Source of the DNA: Taiwanofungus camphoratus
Taxonomy: Eukaryota > Basidiomycota > Agaricomycetes > Polyporales > Taiwanofungaceae
Length of the DNA stretch: 64,000 nucleotides
Assembly (NCBI GenBank): GCA_003999685.1
Contig: CP021227.1
Location: 372,001 to 436,000, forward strand
Direction of reading: 5' to 3'
Shown here: positions 13,723 to 26,600 of the stretch, one piece after another
How positions within the stretch are numbered: position 1 is the stretch's first letter
Layout of the letters: each line of letters begins with the position of its first letter
Notes under the pieces: generated by a model
The model's database searches: none
What the model was told of the DNA's origin: nothing
What the model saw: only the letters and a program-made list of their open reading frames with translations
Translations under genes and position numbers: made by a program

Positions 13723-15035
13723 ATGCCTTCGTACTTCCGCAGCTTTTTCGGTGGCTCGAGCACCCCTACCTCATCTGGAACTTCCAAGTCACACAGTCGC
13801 TCCCGCTCTGCGCAGCCTGCAGTCAACATCTATGCTCCCCTTGGAAATTCAGGATCTAGCTCAAACATTCAGCGCAGCTACAGCTACTCGGCTTCGCGTT
13901 CTGCCACACCATCTCCTCTACGGTACACCACTGGATCCGACACGAGGACTGCATATGGTTACGGCAAGCGTGGCGAAGGAGCAATTCCTGCTGAACATCG
14001 ATCGCATCCTCTCCGCAGGGCATGTTATAAATCAAGAGAGCCAGGTATGTTTTCAAAACCACATATCGACATGGTACCAGAGAGCCTCATTATTGAATGC
14101 ACACTGATTCTCTTTAACCAATGCTCTGCAGCCAACTACGGAACGTACACGCCTTCGGCTGCGTACGTAACTCCCCCAAGCTCGCGCTCCAACTCCAGTT
14201 CTTCGCTTTTTGGATTGAGCTCTGTGCCAGTGTCTTCGAGCTCGGACGCCGGACACTATGGACGACGCGCCGATTCCCGGCCCTCTCTCAAACAAAACCA
14301 GACTTGGCATCCTGGCAGCAGTGTCGGGAGTACCTCTTCCTGTAAGTGCCCTATTTTTGTCCTCTTCTTGAATTTCTAACATCCCATCTTTACTTAGATG
14401 GTTCCGTTCGTGGCCACTCTCCCTCTCCCTCTTTACCTTACTCGCGGCCCGGCACCCCTGCAATGCATATGCACCCTTTGCTCACGCACACGCGCCTACA
14501 CCGTGCACCACTGACATACGACGTCACCTTCACACCCTCTGCACGCACCGTCCTTGACCGTGCTACGCATTCAGCTATTCCCTCGCACACACTGGCGCAG
14601 CCCGCGACAGAGCCGCCAATGTCTGCGGGCTCTCGACTCGTCCTGCGTTCACACAAATTTCCATGGCCCGTTGTCGTAAACGCTTCTGCTCATGCTGGTA
14701 CGGCTTCGCCTGGACCCCATTTCACGATCGGGACGACGAAGCGTAGCCGGACTGGTAGTGGTGGTGCTATAACGAATCTGGACGTGCTGTATGCGGTTCA
14801 TACGACGCTGATGACGCCTGTAACGCCCGAAGAGTGGGAAGCTCTGGGACACGGAAGCAAGGCGCAACAGCGGGTAGCGTGCGCCTACGAACAGCGGTGC
14901 ACTCGCATGGGCGGCGGCTGGGAGGGTGGGGTGCGACGCGTCGATTGGCTTGGGGGGAAAACGCGACTAGTCGGTGTGGAAGTCGACAAAAGCAGCGGAG
15001 GCGGCGCGGGAAAGCTCGTGTTCGCAAAGGCGTGA
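13723..15035 (+). CDS. DUF6699 domain protein, Ser-rich N-terminus
   Basis: A basidiomycete-specific protein of unknown function. Three exons join in phase: 13723-14044, 14132-14341, 14398-15035 (1,170 nt, 389 aa), with GTATGT and GTAAGT donors and CAG/TAG acceptors. The start MPSYFRSFFGG was chosen because the upstream frame adds no family-like sequence. Residues 1 to about 180 are low in complexity, rich in Ser, Thr, Pro and Tyr. The C-terminal 200 residues match the DUF6699 layout: a beta-rich entry (HRAPLTYDVTF), WPVVV, TNLDVLYAVHTTLMTPVTPEEW, and the closing GVRRVDWLGGKTRLVGVEV. Known of the family: it is abundant in Agaricomycetes and uncharacterised. A second, divergent member lies 1.7 kb away on the opposite strand. 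Confidence 0.75.
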
Positions 15036-16765
15036 ACTGGACATCTTTTCGATTGATGGATTTGGGTTTGTTGCGTGGTGATCTATTGGTTGTGCTTCGC
15101 CAGTTTGAAACTGGCCCAAAAACTTTTGCAGGTGCTTGTTTGTCCGCTCGTTCGCTGCTTTCTTGCTCTGTTCTCGACGCTCTCTATTCGACTATCCTCT
15201 ATCTCATGACGTTCATGTTCATGCTCATGACCGTGTTTGTGATTATGATTCTGTACACTACATATCTACGATGACTGCATGACGGGACGTTGTACTATAT
15301 ACATCATCACGCCCACGCGCCTTCTTGTGTTCATATAGCCTATGTACTATTTAGTTTCGTTTTTGATGCTCCATCATTTGCATTAGGACTTGGTATGTTG
15401 ACGTGTACTCTATCAGGTGCGCGTTGGCTTCAATTATCCAGCAAATTGACAGGGCAGAGATGGTCTGGGATACATTAATATGATCATGGAGGCGCAAGCG
15501 GGTCTAGGGGGATGGAATACACGGGGCTGGCATGCTACATGTCAAAACATCATAATTTGCAGATGATACAACTGAAACCGTACACGGGGTCCATCGGGTG
15601 ACCGCATGCAATAAATCTCTACAGTCACGGAGCCCTGGTGCTCTCCGAGAAGCCAATGCTCGGGAAGCCGCCGACAAGATCACAGAATTGAGAACTCCAG
15701 AACACAGATGTAACCCAAGATGCATAACGAAGATCAAGAGCGCGGAGAAGCAGTTGCGACAGCGACTAAGCGGCCAGTTCAGTTGGTTGTCCGGAGACTT
15801 ACAGAAATCATCAGGAAAACTGAAACTTGACGATGATGTCTTGAATCTAAGACAAAATAAGATCAAAAATAACATCTTTTTTAAGTAAACACTTTGCATT
15901 TTGCACTTATTTTACTTAATTAAGACAGTCACTTCGAGTTTTGCTGATGCCGCTCATTTTAGCATCTTCTCCCCTTGCTAGGTTCGGGCTCCTGTTTCGG
16001 GTCAAAAAACTTCCAGTTTTTGCCCATATGCGCTACTATTACTAACTGGTGTATTCACAATCCCTAATCACAAACTACTGTACCTACAGTTCACTCTTTC
16101 TCGAATCCACGTACTGGCCGTACATAGATCAAGAAATTGGGAATATGCCCATACTACTGCTGTTGAATTCATTTCTAAAGGCCTAATTCCTGACTAATTA
16201 TGTTACGCTGCGAATACCCCATCCCGCTTCGAGGGAATCCGAACATGCTTCCTACTGTGGATAAGTACAGCTATCGATTCGGTAAAAATGGATATATATT
16301 CGTTTACGGCGTACAAAAGAACCTTGATAGTACAACAACCGCGGTAGCATGTAAACATTGATAAGTTACTTGGAGGGGGGGGTTGGCTTACTGCCGTCCC
16401 CGTAGTAGATGTATATCGCCACTCCTCCCCCATCCCCGAACTCAGGCTCGCAAGGACAGCACAAGTAAAGTCAATATCAGACGCAAGTCAGAGTCCAAGT
16501 CTGGCGATACAGGGATGAGTTGTTAGATGCTACAGGACAGCGATACACTCGAGAGGCGAAAATGTCATAGGAAAAATGTCGCGTCGTTCTAGGGCACACC
16601 GCTTTCGATAAACTCGAAAGGATGTTCTTTTTGACTTTCTGGGAGCCGATAGTCCATTCGTTGACAGCTTTACGTAGGCGAGAATTGTTCGTGGTGTGTT
16701 GATGAGACTCAGTCAAACTCGGTATGGATATTTGGTACTCGCAGCGCTCCATTGACCGATCGTCT
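15036..16765. other. Intergenic spacer between convergent DUF6699 genes
   Basis: AT-richer DNA between two genes whose 3' ends face each other. It must hold both terminators or polyadenylation regions. A charged 96-codon frame at 15,598-15,888 (+) has no recognisable domain, no flanking exons and no codon signature that would make it credible, so I do not call it. Otherwise I see nothing. Confidence 0.5.
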
Positions 16766-17570
16766 TCAGCGTGATGCTGGAGCAAGATGCAGTTCGCAAA
16801 AAGCAGTTCCATTGGCTAGCTGCACTATTTCAAGTCCTGAAAATAGGACTCTCGGGCCAAGGAGTTCAGCTCTTCTTATATAGGCTGGCTGCCCGCGCTG
16901 GGAACGCGTGACAGATCCCGCCATGGCACGCTGCTGGACATCGGGAGGGAAGCGCGCAAGCTCGCCGCCCTGAGGCTGTCTGGCCATAGCATGAAACAGT
17001 TGGCCGAGCACGTCGTATACGGTCAGCGCCGTGCCTTGCGGACTGGATACGTCGATCGTGAATATACTAAGGACGTTGATCGTGAGACGCGTCGTGCAAG
17101 GCGTGGTCGCGGCCTCGCGGAGCGCGCCGGGAGAGTATGGTGGGCTGAATCGAATGTGGTCAATAGGGTACAGTATATTGAAACACATGTTTGTCCTGGA
17201 GGAATGTACGGCTAGAAGTGGATGCATGGTCGCTCCGGCTCCTGCGCCCTTGATAGGACTGGTGGGTGGAGTCATGAGGCCATCTAAACAGGATCGCCGT
17301 CAGACTCAGCCCATGTTGACATCATGGAAGGAATAATAGCATACAAGAAATATTATGGCCTGGAGCAGTCGGCAGCCCCACGGGGTACATGTACGGGGCG
17401 CCGGGGGGTAACACGCCGCGTCCAGGCAACGAGGTTGTCGGCGACTGCGGAGACGGAGGCAAGTCACGGGGATTCATGTACGGTGCATTCAGTACAGGGA
17501 CGTCTTGGGAGGCGGAGGCCCTGGGTGACCTGTGACTATACCCAGAGGAAGGTGTACTGGGGTACTGCAT
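16766..17570 (-). CDS. DUF6699 domain protein, short form
   Basis: Second DUF6699-type protein in the window. Two exons join in phase: 17570-17345 and 17283-16766 (744 nt, 247 aa), with donor GTATGC and acceptor TTTAG. The first 75 residues are Pro/Ser/Tyr-rich and carry APYMNPRDLPPSPQSP and APYMYPVGLP. The domain begins near HPLLAVHSS and contains TVYDVLGQLFHAM, then AYIRRAELLGPRVLFSGLEI, and ends in CELHLAP, the same order of elements as the gene at 13,723. The two are clearly diverged, so this is an old duplication or two separate members. Function is unknown. Confidence 0.68.
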
Positions 17571-18474
17571 TATAGAGGTACGCGAGAGGTATGCTGCGAC
17601 GGGGTGGATGTGAACAAGGACGAGAGGCCAGCAGTACGCAAGGCGGGGGATGAGTCACTAGCGGGCGGGGGGCGGGAAAGGCGGAGGAGTGCCGTGCAGA
17701 GCCCGCCCCTTCGGCCTCCACGCCATTTATACGGGAATTCTTGATGCGCCCACCGAGGGTAACACCGCGCCCTGCACATTGTTTGGACGGCAGGAAGCAT
17801 CGAGTCATATCAGATTCGTAGCCCGACGCGCAGAACATGATGGGCGGAGTCATGTTATCGCCACTCATCACATCCTCCGAAGGTGCCGAGCGCCCAGACG
17901 CCCATAGTTCGCAAGCGAGCGGCGCAAATTTCCATATAAGGTATTCCCGCACTTGCCTTTTCGGGTATTTCCCGCCCTGTGCCCTGAAGGTAGGCTGCAT
18001 GTAACATGGCCTCGAGGCGCCCCTCGTGGTATTTGGCAGTCTTCTTGGGCGGCTTGCTGCTTCGAAATCCTAGGACAGGTCGTATTGTCGGTCGACTCTG
18101 GCCGGCACTTAGCCAACGAACTACACAGACTCGGCCGCCGAATTCCTTGCAGGTGCTCAACGCTACGCAAAGGAGTGCCGACGCCGATACCAACTTCCGC
18201 ATTCGGAGGGCTCGGCGGTATGTGCTCTTAGCCCGTGTGAACGAAGCGCAAACCAACATGCGAACTTAGCGGACCAAGACATAGTTCCATGTCTAGGCCC
18301 TCTTCGTTTCAGATTCCTCTGCCCGCAGCACCAATGCTGCTCTACGGTCCAGAGCACTAAATATTGTAGACAGAATGGACATGCTTAGAGGTAGTTCATG
18401 AGTAAACTAGACGACAAACAGACTACAGCTGCATGTTTACGATAAGTACTATAAGTTATGCGAAAACCAAGTGA
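17571..18474. other. GC-rich spacer, no gene called
   Basis: Nine hundred bases between the start of the short DUF6699 gene and the stop of the polymerase gamma gene. Several open frames of 90-150 codons overlap here in different frames on both strands, which is expected from GC-rich DNA. None shows a domain or plausible splice partners. The half next to 17,570 should carry the DUF6699 promoter. Confidence 0.5.
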
Positions 18475-21400
18475 TCAAGAAAGCATATCCAGGGACTTCA
18501 GTAACTGCTCTATAGTATTATTCCAATCAACGCCGTCACCATTTCCCAGAGCTCTGACCTTTTTCAGGCGCTTCAATCCATTAGCATGATTACTCTTACT
18601 TTTTTTGGCTCCTGCACCACTTTTCCCTCTCTGTCCATTGTAATGAATGGCAAGGTCTTTGATCTCTTCGAAGCTTGCAGTCGCCTGTGCACGCAGCCAC
18701 GCAGCGTTGTCTGCGCGGTGTGCCAAGCAATCGGGCTGACGGTACCCGATTAGGTTGCCACCACAGTCGATACCATCGTTTTCGGCCATTGGCGTCCCAT
18801 CCCGCCATAACGAGCCGCCATTTGTCCTTGCAAGTACCTTAGTGATATCCAAGCTCTCTCCAGGCGGAATGGGGACAGGTTGGGAGGGCGTCACGCAGGG
18901 CATGTCAACTTCCTTGCGTAGTACTTGATCGATATCCACTGCTGAGAAAAAAGCAACCCCCTGCGGCAGATCATCCATTCCTAGTCTGTACGCAAACAGG
19001 CTGCGAGTCCAGAGATTTGCAATCTGTAATGCAAGCGCAGCCCTGTATCGGTCCTCATCCTTGACAAGATACCGCAGTTCATCATGGACAGAAATAAGGT
19101 ACCGCGCATGGATATCATACTTCCTGATGAGGTGGTCCATCGCGACAATAAGAAGATGTAGATAGTCAACGCCAGACGACTGGACAACCCAATTGATGCG
19201 TGAGGGCATGTAATCGGCACCGAACGTTGCAGGCAGATACTCCTTCGACAATGCGTATGTCACACCGCATCCTAGAGCTGGTGTCTGTGGTCGATCAGAG
19301 AGTGCAATCTCTTCCAACTTGTTGAAGACAAAACTCTCTGTCCCACCATACCAGAACTTGCGGCCGAAGAGGTCCGGACGATGTGTGTTCTTGCCTTTCG
19401 TGGACACGTACAGGTTCTGCGCAAGCTTCTGCGCTTGTTCAGGTAGCATTCCTGCATTGGACTGTAGAAGGAGGAGAACAGCATGCCGCATGCCGGCCCC
19501 GTAAATTCGCGAATAATTGAAAACCTTCGCTTGATCACGGGAAATCCCCAAGATCCCCGCAGTCTTGGAATGAAGGTCCGTCCCGGCAGCTTTGGTCCCT
19601 TCGAGTGTCATCCACCCGATTGCTGTTGCGCCATGTAGACCAAACTGCGCGTCGCCCATAACGCTCGAGATCCATAACTCCTCCGAGTCAACATCTGCGC
19701 CTACGATCGTATAACCTTCTGGCGCGCGCACCATCGCTTTGAGCTCGGATCCGACGCGGTTCAATTTAGCGTTACTCGCAGTGAGCCACGTTTTCTCAAT
19801 CGCACGTCGCGTTACGGTGCCCATGGTAATAACCTGTGGTAAAATGATACCCCACTTCTTGTTTGGTCCGTGAGGCTGTGGAACACCCAGCTTCACGCGC
19901 TTGTCCTGCCAGACGACCATCTGCTTCAAAACGCGATCCCTTGCGCTGATCCAGTAGCTGCATTGCGCATTCATGTCGAGAGCATCCTTTGCCTCGCTCC
20001 CAGGACTGGTCAACGTTCCATCCTGGGCGTACTTGATGAAGGTTTTTCCGAGGGGGTTCCCTACGTTGGCTTTTTCGCCGTCCTTGTGAGGTAGCTTGTA
20101 AAACAGAAAGCCGCCACGCAGGCTTGCCTCTTGTAGTACATCATCACCGGGGTCAGTGAACGTCAGCGCTGTCGCACGAGTCTCGAAATTAGCGCTGCTG
20201 GGCACACGGAAAGTCCAACCGTGTTCACGCGAGTGGAATAAGGGCCATCCTTGCCAGGAGAGGTGTAGTAAAATTGGCGCAACACGATTACGCACAGTGA
20301 GGTCAAGAGTACCAGGTGGCACATCTTTCTTGGGTTTGGCAAGATCCCAGTACCACTTAGGCCAGATTACGGGCGAGGGTTTGTGCAGTACGATGGAGAG
20401 CTTCTTCGTAGATGGGAGTTTAGCGGTCTGGTCAAAATCACTGGCAGTGTACCTGACGAGTTTCCAGTTCAACTGTTGCAGCCATGGATCGTGCTGGATC
20501 TGCGTATGATCCAAATCTGATACCCGTTTTGCTAGATTGGCGATTTGCTTTTCAATTTCGGCTGATGTGTCTCCAGCAGATATTGCAATCGCCAAACCGT
20601 TATCGCTAGAAGTCAAACGGCCAGACTCAAATGCACGCGTACCATGCGAAGGGCCTAAGACAGTGAGTGTCTTTGTGTTACCGGCAGACGGCAAACGGTT
20701 GATTTCGCCATCTGCAACGTAATGCCATCCAAAGGAGGTGGAGTACCTTAGGGGCTGCCCATCGAAAGCGACTGCAAGGAGTAGGGGAAGTGTACGATTG
20801 ATCACACGAGCACCAAAGGGTCCTTGAGTAAGAAATTCCTTGTACCACGCGGGAATCTGGTCTAGAGGCTTGCTTGTGTCAGAAATGTCTTCCGATGGCG
20901 TTGGATGGTATCCATTACTTGCAGACTTGATGCGGAATGACGGTCAATAGTGTAGAGTTGCGATAACGATTAAATACTTGCCTCACGCTCAAACACACCT
21001 CTCGATTTGCCAGCAACCTTCGGAGTCCAGTCCAATTGACTCAACCATACATCATCTTTCCAGCTCTCGCCGAACATCAATTCTTTAGCCTTATGCGCTA
21101 GACCTACCAGACGCTTCTTCACCTTATCCTCCAACTCCTTGTAAGTCTTTTCTGCATTAGCTAAGTATGCCTCCCACTCTTCGTTAACAGTCAGAAGACT
21201 AGACCCCATCGTCAAAATACCAGCAAAAGACACGGGACTAGGACATGCAGCAAGGAATGCAGGCAATGTTTTGGAAAAGACTGCATGCGTAACAGCGACA
21301 TCGGTCGAGCAGTAATTTAGGTAATCCTGAATGTTCTCCTGTATCTCCAAGGGCGTACACTTCATGAAATCATCGCGAATTTCTTTGTCCATAGTGATGT

Positions 21401-22672
21401 CGCAGTGCAGTTTTGCGACGTCAGCGAGTGAATTTGCAGAAGTGAGGTCTTCCCAACGCTTGAAGGAAAGATCCTCTTCCGAATCGAAGGATTCCTCCGC
21501 TTGGAGAAGGGGAAGGCTTTCCTCGATGTCGTGCAGCAGTTGTCCCAGTTCAGCTTTCTTTGTAGGATCCTTTTCCGTTCGCCGCTTATCCTCAGCTTGT
21601 CTCATGAGTTCAACGACGGTCTCAACAGCCTCCTCTCTGCGCTCCTGGTCCTTCTCCTTCAGCTTCCGGTATTTGTTCCAAGCAGGCCGCTGGTGAGACG
21701 AAATTCCTTTGACAGCGACGTGAAGTGCCATGGTGTCGAGGAAGCGGGTTTGTGTGCCTTCGACGTTATACTCCTCCAGAATCCTGCCCCGATCATAGGA
21801 GACATTGTGCCCCACAACAACACGAGGTACCAAGGGATCACCTATCGAGATCAAGTGCCGTGCATCCTCGGTCTCACCAAGTAACCATGGCGAAATCCAG
21901 GAATACCACGAATCTTTGGACACCGCACAAGCCATAACCGGATACGGGCTGTATTCCGGCATCGTCTCCACGTCGAACACGAGCATCTCCTCCGAACGCC
22001 CGTCGTGCTCAGGGTATTCGACATGTGTACTGTAACTGGAGCCATCCGGGAGGTAGTGGTATTTTGTCCATCCCGCCTGGATATGCCAGTGATCAGGTTT
22101 CGGTGGAAGCTCCGCGCCAGATAGCTCTTTCGCGAGCGCGAGCCAGGGCTGTGCCGCGCCCGCGCCGATACGGTGGAAATGCTGGTCGATATTATGGCCT
22201 TGCAAGGGGGGGAGAATAAAGGAAGTGTCCGGTAAGACAGACCCTTGTGACGGATCGAGGCCATGTATCTGTAGGTGCTCCTTTGCAATGCGCACGTACG
22301 TTTTGGTTGGGGCAGGGAAAGAAACGTTGCGGAAAATTTGGTCGTGTAGCTTTCTGGAAAGTAATTGAACGCCGAGTTCGTTTCGTTTTGCTATTACGAG
22401 AGTGAGGAACGTCCTAGTTTTCGATGACAAGCCAACTCACCTTCCGATACCGATCTCGGCCCCTTCGTTTTGACCGTGATCTCTTTTGGACTTCCAGCTC
22501 TAGGCCTGACTTGACTATTTGACCGCGCATCGCCCTCGGCAGGTAGCTGCTTCTGCTGCAGAGCAGACTTGGACACAGAAGAATGAAAAAACCGTCGACT
22601 TCTGGACACAGTGGTGAATTTTGATAGCATTCGTATCCTCCTGACATTCGAGTCGACTTGACCGAGCTTCAA
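18475..22672 (-). CDS. MIP1: Mitochondrial DNA polymerase gamma
   Basis: The family A polymerase that replicates mitochondrial DNA. Three exons join in phase: 22672-22441, 22390-20982, 20925-18475 (4,092 nt, 1,363 aa). The N-terminus, or the alternative start at 22630 (MLSKFTTVSRSRRFFHSS), is Arg/Ser-rich and acidic-poor, as for a matrix-targeting peptide. Exonuclease motifs are visible: Exo I FDVETMPEY, Exo II GHNVSYDRG, Exo III YCSTDVAVTH. Polymerase motifs follow in exon 3: A VGADVDSEELWI, B RDQAKVFNYSRIYGAG, C SVHDELRYL. All catalytic acids are present. The second intron (20926-20981, 56 nt) begins GCAAGT rather than GT, a GC-AG intron with otherwise perfect donor consensus. The C-terminal 150 residues are lineage-specific and Lys/Gly-rich. 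An intact housekeeping gene. The symbol follows the yeast name for this polymerase and does not mean mitochondrial intermediate peptidase. Confidence 0.93.
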
Positions 22673-23139
22673 TCAAAGCTAGGCTTGTAGTTTTCAGAAA
22701 TCAACCTCAAACTGGTCAAGACCCAAGACCGACACTGTCAAGGCGGGTGCCAGTTGAAGAAACTCTTTAGCTCGAAGAATCGAAGAATGTTCAGATAAGC
22801 GAAGAAGCCGCTCGGCTCAAATTTGCCAAATTTAGTACTTATTGCTGTTTGCAATAAAGTTGGCACGCGCGGCGACGCCACACATTTTGCTCGTTTTCGA
22901 GGGCCAGGAATGGTGTACCTATATCTCAAGAACGAGAGACCGGAACACCCTACATAGGGGTGATTTTTGAAGCCCTGAATGAAGGCTATTGAGCCCCATA
23001 GATATCATTGTGTTATGTGGTGATTCCATTAATGCCGTTTTGGCCCTGCCCTGTGGGCAAAGAACCTCTAGAGATAAATGAATGTACTTTATAAAATTGT
23101 TTATTATACTAAACAGATCCTTTTGCATGCCTGAAGTGA

Positions 23140-23650
23140 GCCCCAGCAAAAATAATGGCATACAGGCAAGGGTTGAAGTTGAGTTCTGTGCGCCTACGCT
23201 CGGCGGACTCGTCCTGCAGGCGCAATTTTGGGACGCATACACCGGTTTGGAAACCCAAGGTCAGTTGTTGCCCAAAGACAGCTGGACGATCCAAGTCTTG
23301 TGGCCAGATACTTGCGACGGGTTAGTTCATTTACCGTTCCAGAATCTCATGTTCGTGACGCTTCGCTGGGTGAAGGTTGTATGAGCAGTATTGCGAGTTT
23401 TCTTGGAAGTATGACCCTGATCCATCTCCGGCCAAGCTGCCAAATGGCACTACTATTCCTCCGTATAATGGGTCCTCGGTGGAGACATCCATCGTTGAGT
23501 TTGAAAGGCCTGACCTGCTTGACTATAGTACGTATATCTTAGGATGCTCGAGTTCACATCTGTATATCTCTATTGAAATTATGCTCCTAGTGAACAAGTA
23601 CTGGATTAACCAGGGTGCACCTAATACCGAATTCTGGGCCCACGAGGTAC
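23140..23650 (+). pseudogene. Truncated RNase T2 relic
   Basis: Remains of a secreted ribonuclease T2, an RNA-cleaving enzyme with two catalytic histidine motifs. Three exon-like pieces can be followed in phase: one ending near 23,319 (TPTLGGLVLQAQFWDAYTGL, then LLPKDSWTIQVLWPDTCDG), one near 23,378-23,527 (LYEQYCEFSWKYDP, PDLLDY), and one near 23,589-23,646 (NKYWINQGAPNTEFWAHE). In the family the first motif reads WTIHGLWP; here the catalytic His is Gln and the next Gly is Val. The sequence stops at FWAHE, before the second histidine motif (KHGTC) and the whole C-terminal half. I see no signal peptide. It is therefore most likely a dead, truncated gene. Family assignment rests on several consecutive consensus stretches and is firm; the exact ends are approximate. 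Confidence 0.75.
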
Positions 23651-26600
23651 TGTACTACTGTACTATTTCGACCATAGGTTCATGGGGTGTGACATGTGAC
23701 ACCGATTTTCACTTAGTTCACTGGTTCATAGTGGCCTGTGACGCTGTACAAATGGCTTAGTTCAGTTCAGTGGCCAATGTGACAAATTTTGACTGAACTT
23801 CCTAAAACAAATGTGCCTTGTTAGGAAAAAGATATCACAGATATGACAACCCTGGCTCCCATTGACGACCCTAGCATATCTCTTGAGTGTGGTTGTCTCA
23901 CATGTTGCGCAAGGTGCCATCCCTACCGGCTATTCCCTCAACGATAACAACATACTGGTAGACACGTCAGCAATCGAAGATATCTCTCACACACCGTATA
24001 ACATCAACATAGATTTTAAAGATGCCCCAGTCTCACTCACCAATTGTAGAGCACCACAGGATGTAGAGGTGCAGAATGATTGCACATCTTCCAGTCTTAA
24101 TGTATTCTATGATCTGGATGCTTACGGCCAAGCTTGCAACGCAGATGAGCATGAGGATAATTCACCGCAGCCACTTCCGAAGAAAATGAGATTTTTTTGA
24201 TTTTTCTGCTTCTAATATCATGTACATGGCTTCCTGTGTGTTGCTACATCATATGAGGGCCTTAACGCACTACTATGATGTCTAGGGGCCGAAAACGATG
24301 TGTTTTTAGTAGTGTGACAATTGACTTTTTTTCTAGTTCACTCATGCCTGTGACGCGCACAAATGAACTAACTCATCAGTTCAGAGGGTCCTGTGACGCG
24401 TGACTGAACCTATGGTCGAAGTACTATGTAATGTCTACGCGAAATTAAGTGTTCCATGCCGTTCGACGTCCTACTCGATAGCTATGCAGATGAGATCAAC
24501 CTTGCGGGCCGGGCGGACTAGATGTTCCTCTCCTCTCCTGATATGGTCTTCTCCGTAAAACGCGCAATCGACCACGAAGCGGTGCGTACGCCGGGAGGCA
24601 TACGCTTTGTTTGTAGTTGTTTGTACCCCGAGCGGGAGATAGATAGCTAGAGTAGAGGTCAGAGAGATACAACAAGTTGACGCTACGAGCCCCGTACCTC
24701 CCCAGTGGCTACTACGAGGTTGGGGGTGGGAAAGCATGGGACGAAAGCAACGACGGCGAAGTATTTACACATCAGCACTGAGCTAGACTAGACAAGAGAC
24801 TAGTCTGAGACATGGGAATCTGGGTTATGAGCACATACAGAAGAAAGTAGAAGTCAAATGCTTGACAGAATGGTCGCAATCTAGCGATGGCGGTCCTGCT
24901 ATTTTCGGTGCAAATCGAGCCTCGCAAACATCAGTTCGGCTCGACGAGTTCCTCAGGAATAGACCCTGTTAATCGCGCTGCAAGTGAGATGCAAGTCGGA
25001 TGGATCCTGGTTGGCGATAGTAAGCGGCAGCACCACGGCTGGCGCGACGTCGGGAAGGCCATCAACAACAGGCGGCTGCTCCTTCCATCATGAAGCACAA
25101 AGAGAAGATTTCGATCCGCTGGTCCAGAGTTCGACCACGCCCGGTAAGCCGAAGGTCGAGCACTGCGTATTTTGGATTCAAGAACTCACGTTCACAGCGC
25201 GGCGGCCATATACGGAAGACAAATTAGAGAAATGATGAGACGTTGTGCATGCGTGGTGCCGGTTCCTGGTCAGGAGCTATGACCATACTGGGAAGAGTCG
25301 AATAGGATGAATCTAGAGTGATGCCGCTAGCAAGGGCAATGCATGACGGAGAACGTGGAGGGTCGGAGTCAACAGGTGCTGTGAAGGCAACCGTACATCG
25401 GAAATTACCCCCTCAGGTATGATCCTAGTTTAGAAGAGAATATGATCTCCCTGTGGGTACATTGGTTTGCAAATACTGGCTCCGACTGGCAGGCTTGTAC
25501 CCTTCCGTAGACAGACCCTCGTCGCTCGTCGCACTTTACTGAAGGCAGTGTGGACAGGAATGGAGGAAGAATGGTGGTCGTGGTATAGGTGGAGAGGGAA
25601 GAGCACGACGACGAACTGGAAGATCGTCGCAACGAGAACTCAATGCCTGAAGCGAGCGCGGGCACTATCAACGCAGCGATGAAGTCTGCGGTAACGAAAC
25701 CCTGTTGATCACAGAGAAGCGCTGTGGCTCGGAAAGGGTGATTGGAAGTGGAGGTTACGCCGTCTGTGAGAGGAGCATCCTAGATGAAAGTCAGGAACGG
25801 CAATGACGGATTGCGATGATCCGAAATATGTAGATTATAGCAGGTAAGTTACTGGGCCAACAATGCTGCTGTGGGCAGAGCGTCACAGCTGGCAGGAGCT
25901 GCATAGACTCTCGAATGCCGCATGCTGTCCAGTCCCTCTAGAGATGAATTTATATCTGCAGAGCGCTGGTCGTCCGCTCGTCGGCAACATGTTGGCTGGC
26001 TGATACCGGCTCCAAGGGATGAGCATGAACGTGTTGTGAACAGACCATACTTGCGCTCTGTGAAAGCAGAACAGGGTTTAAGATCACAAGGGCAAGAGTA
26101 ATATCGAGGCCGTCATTGAGATGGAGAGGAAGCGGGCGCCGCTACGGTAAGAGCACAGGGCCGAAGCAGGCGGAAACTCTACCGCAGCTGCGACGGATGC
26201 GGGAACGACGCCGTGTTGGCGACTGAGAAATGTACAAGTCCAGGAAGGGGAATAGGAATATGAGAGTACGATGTCTGCGAGGTGACAGCGGGTCAGGAGA
26301 AGGCAGGACGAAGCAATGGCTATATGCGAGAAATCGAGGAATGAATGGTAGCGGAGAGGTGACCGAGATGGCTCGCAGGAGATTGGTAGGATGTTTGCTC
26401 CGCTGTGATGATGCGGACCAGATTCTGCTGTTTCCAGGGGACACTAGGGCAGGTAGGGCAACTCATTGGAAGAAAGCGCGCAATGTGTGCGCTTGGGGTC
26501 AAAGCTCGTAGCTTGCGTGCTGCCTAAGGGTAGAATATACATAACACAGCATTGTAGTTTTATGTGCGGGTAGGACGGTGTCGGCGAGTAAACAATTGCG

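Noticed and set aside
15598-15888. Charged 96-residue frame after the DUF6699 gene
   Set aside because: No family, start context or splice partners; equally open on the other strand.
17536-18259. Several overlapping open frames of 90-150 codons
   Set aside because: GC-rich DNA produces long frames in all registers; no domain, no partner exons, and they contradict one another.
18475-22672. Reading the polymerase gamma gene as a marker of the mating-type A locus
   Set aside because: The mating-locus neighbour is mitochondrial intermediate peptidase, also abbreviated MIP. This gene has exonuclease and polymerase A/B/C motifs and is a DNA polymerase; no homeodomain genes are present.
23862-24200. 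Frame after the RNase T2 relic as its C-terminal half
   Set aside because: It lacks the KHGTC motif, the cysteine pattern and the closing WYY-type motif of the family.
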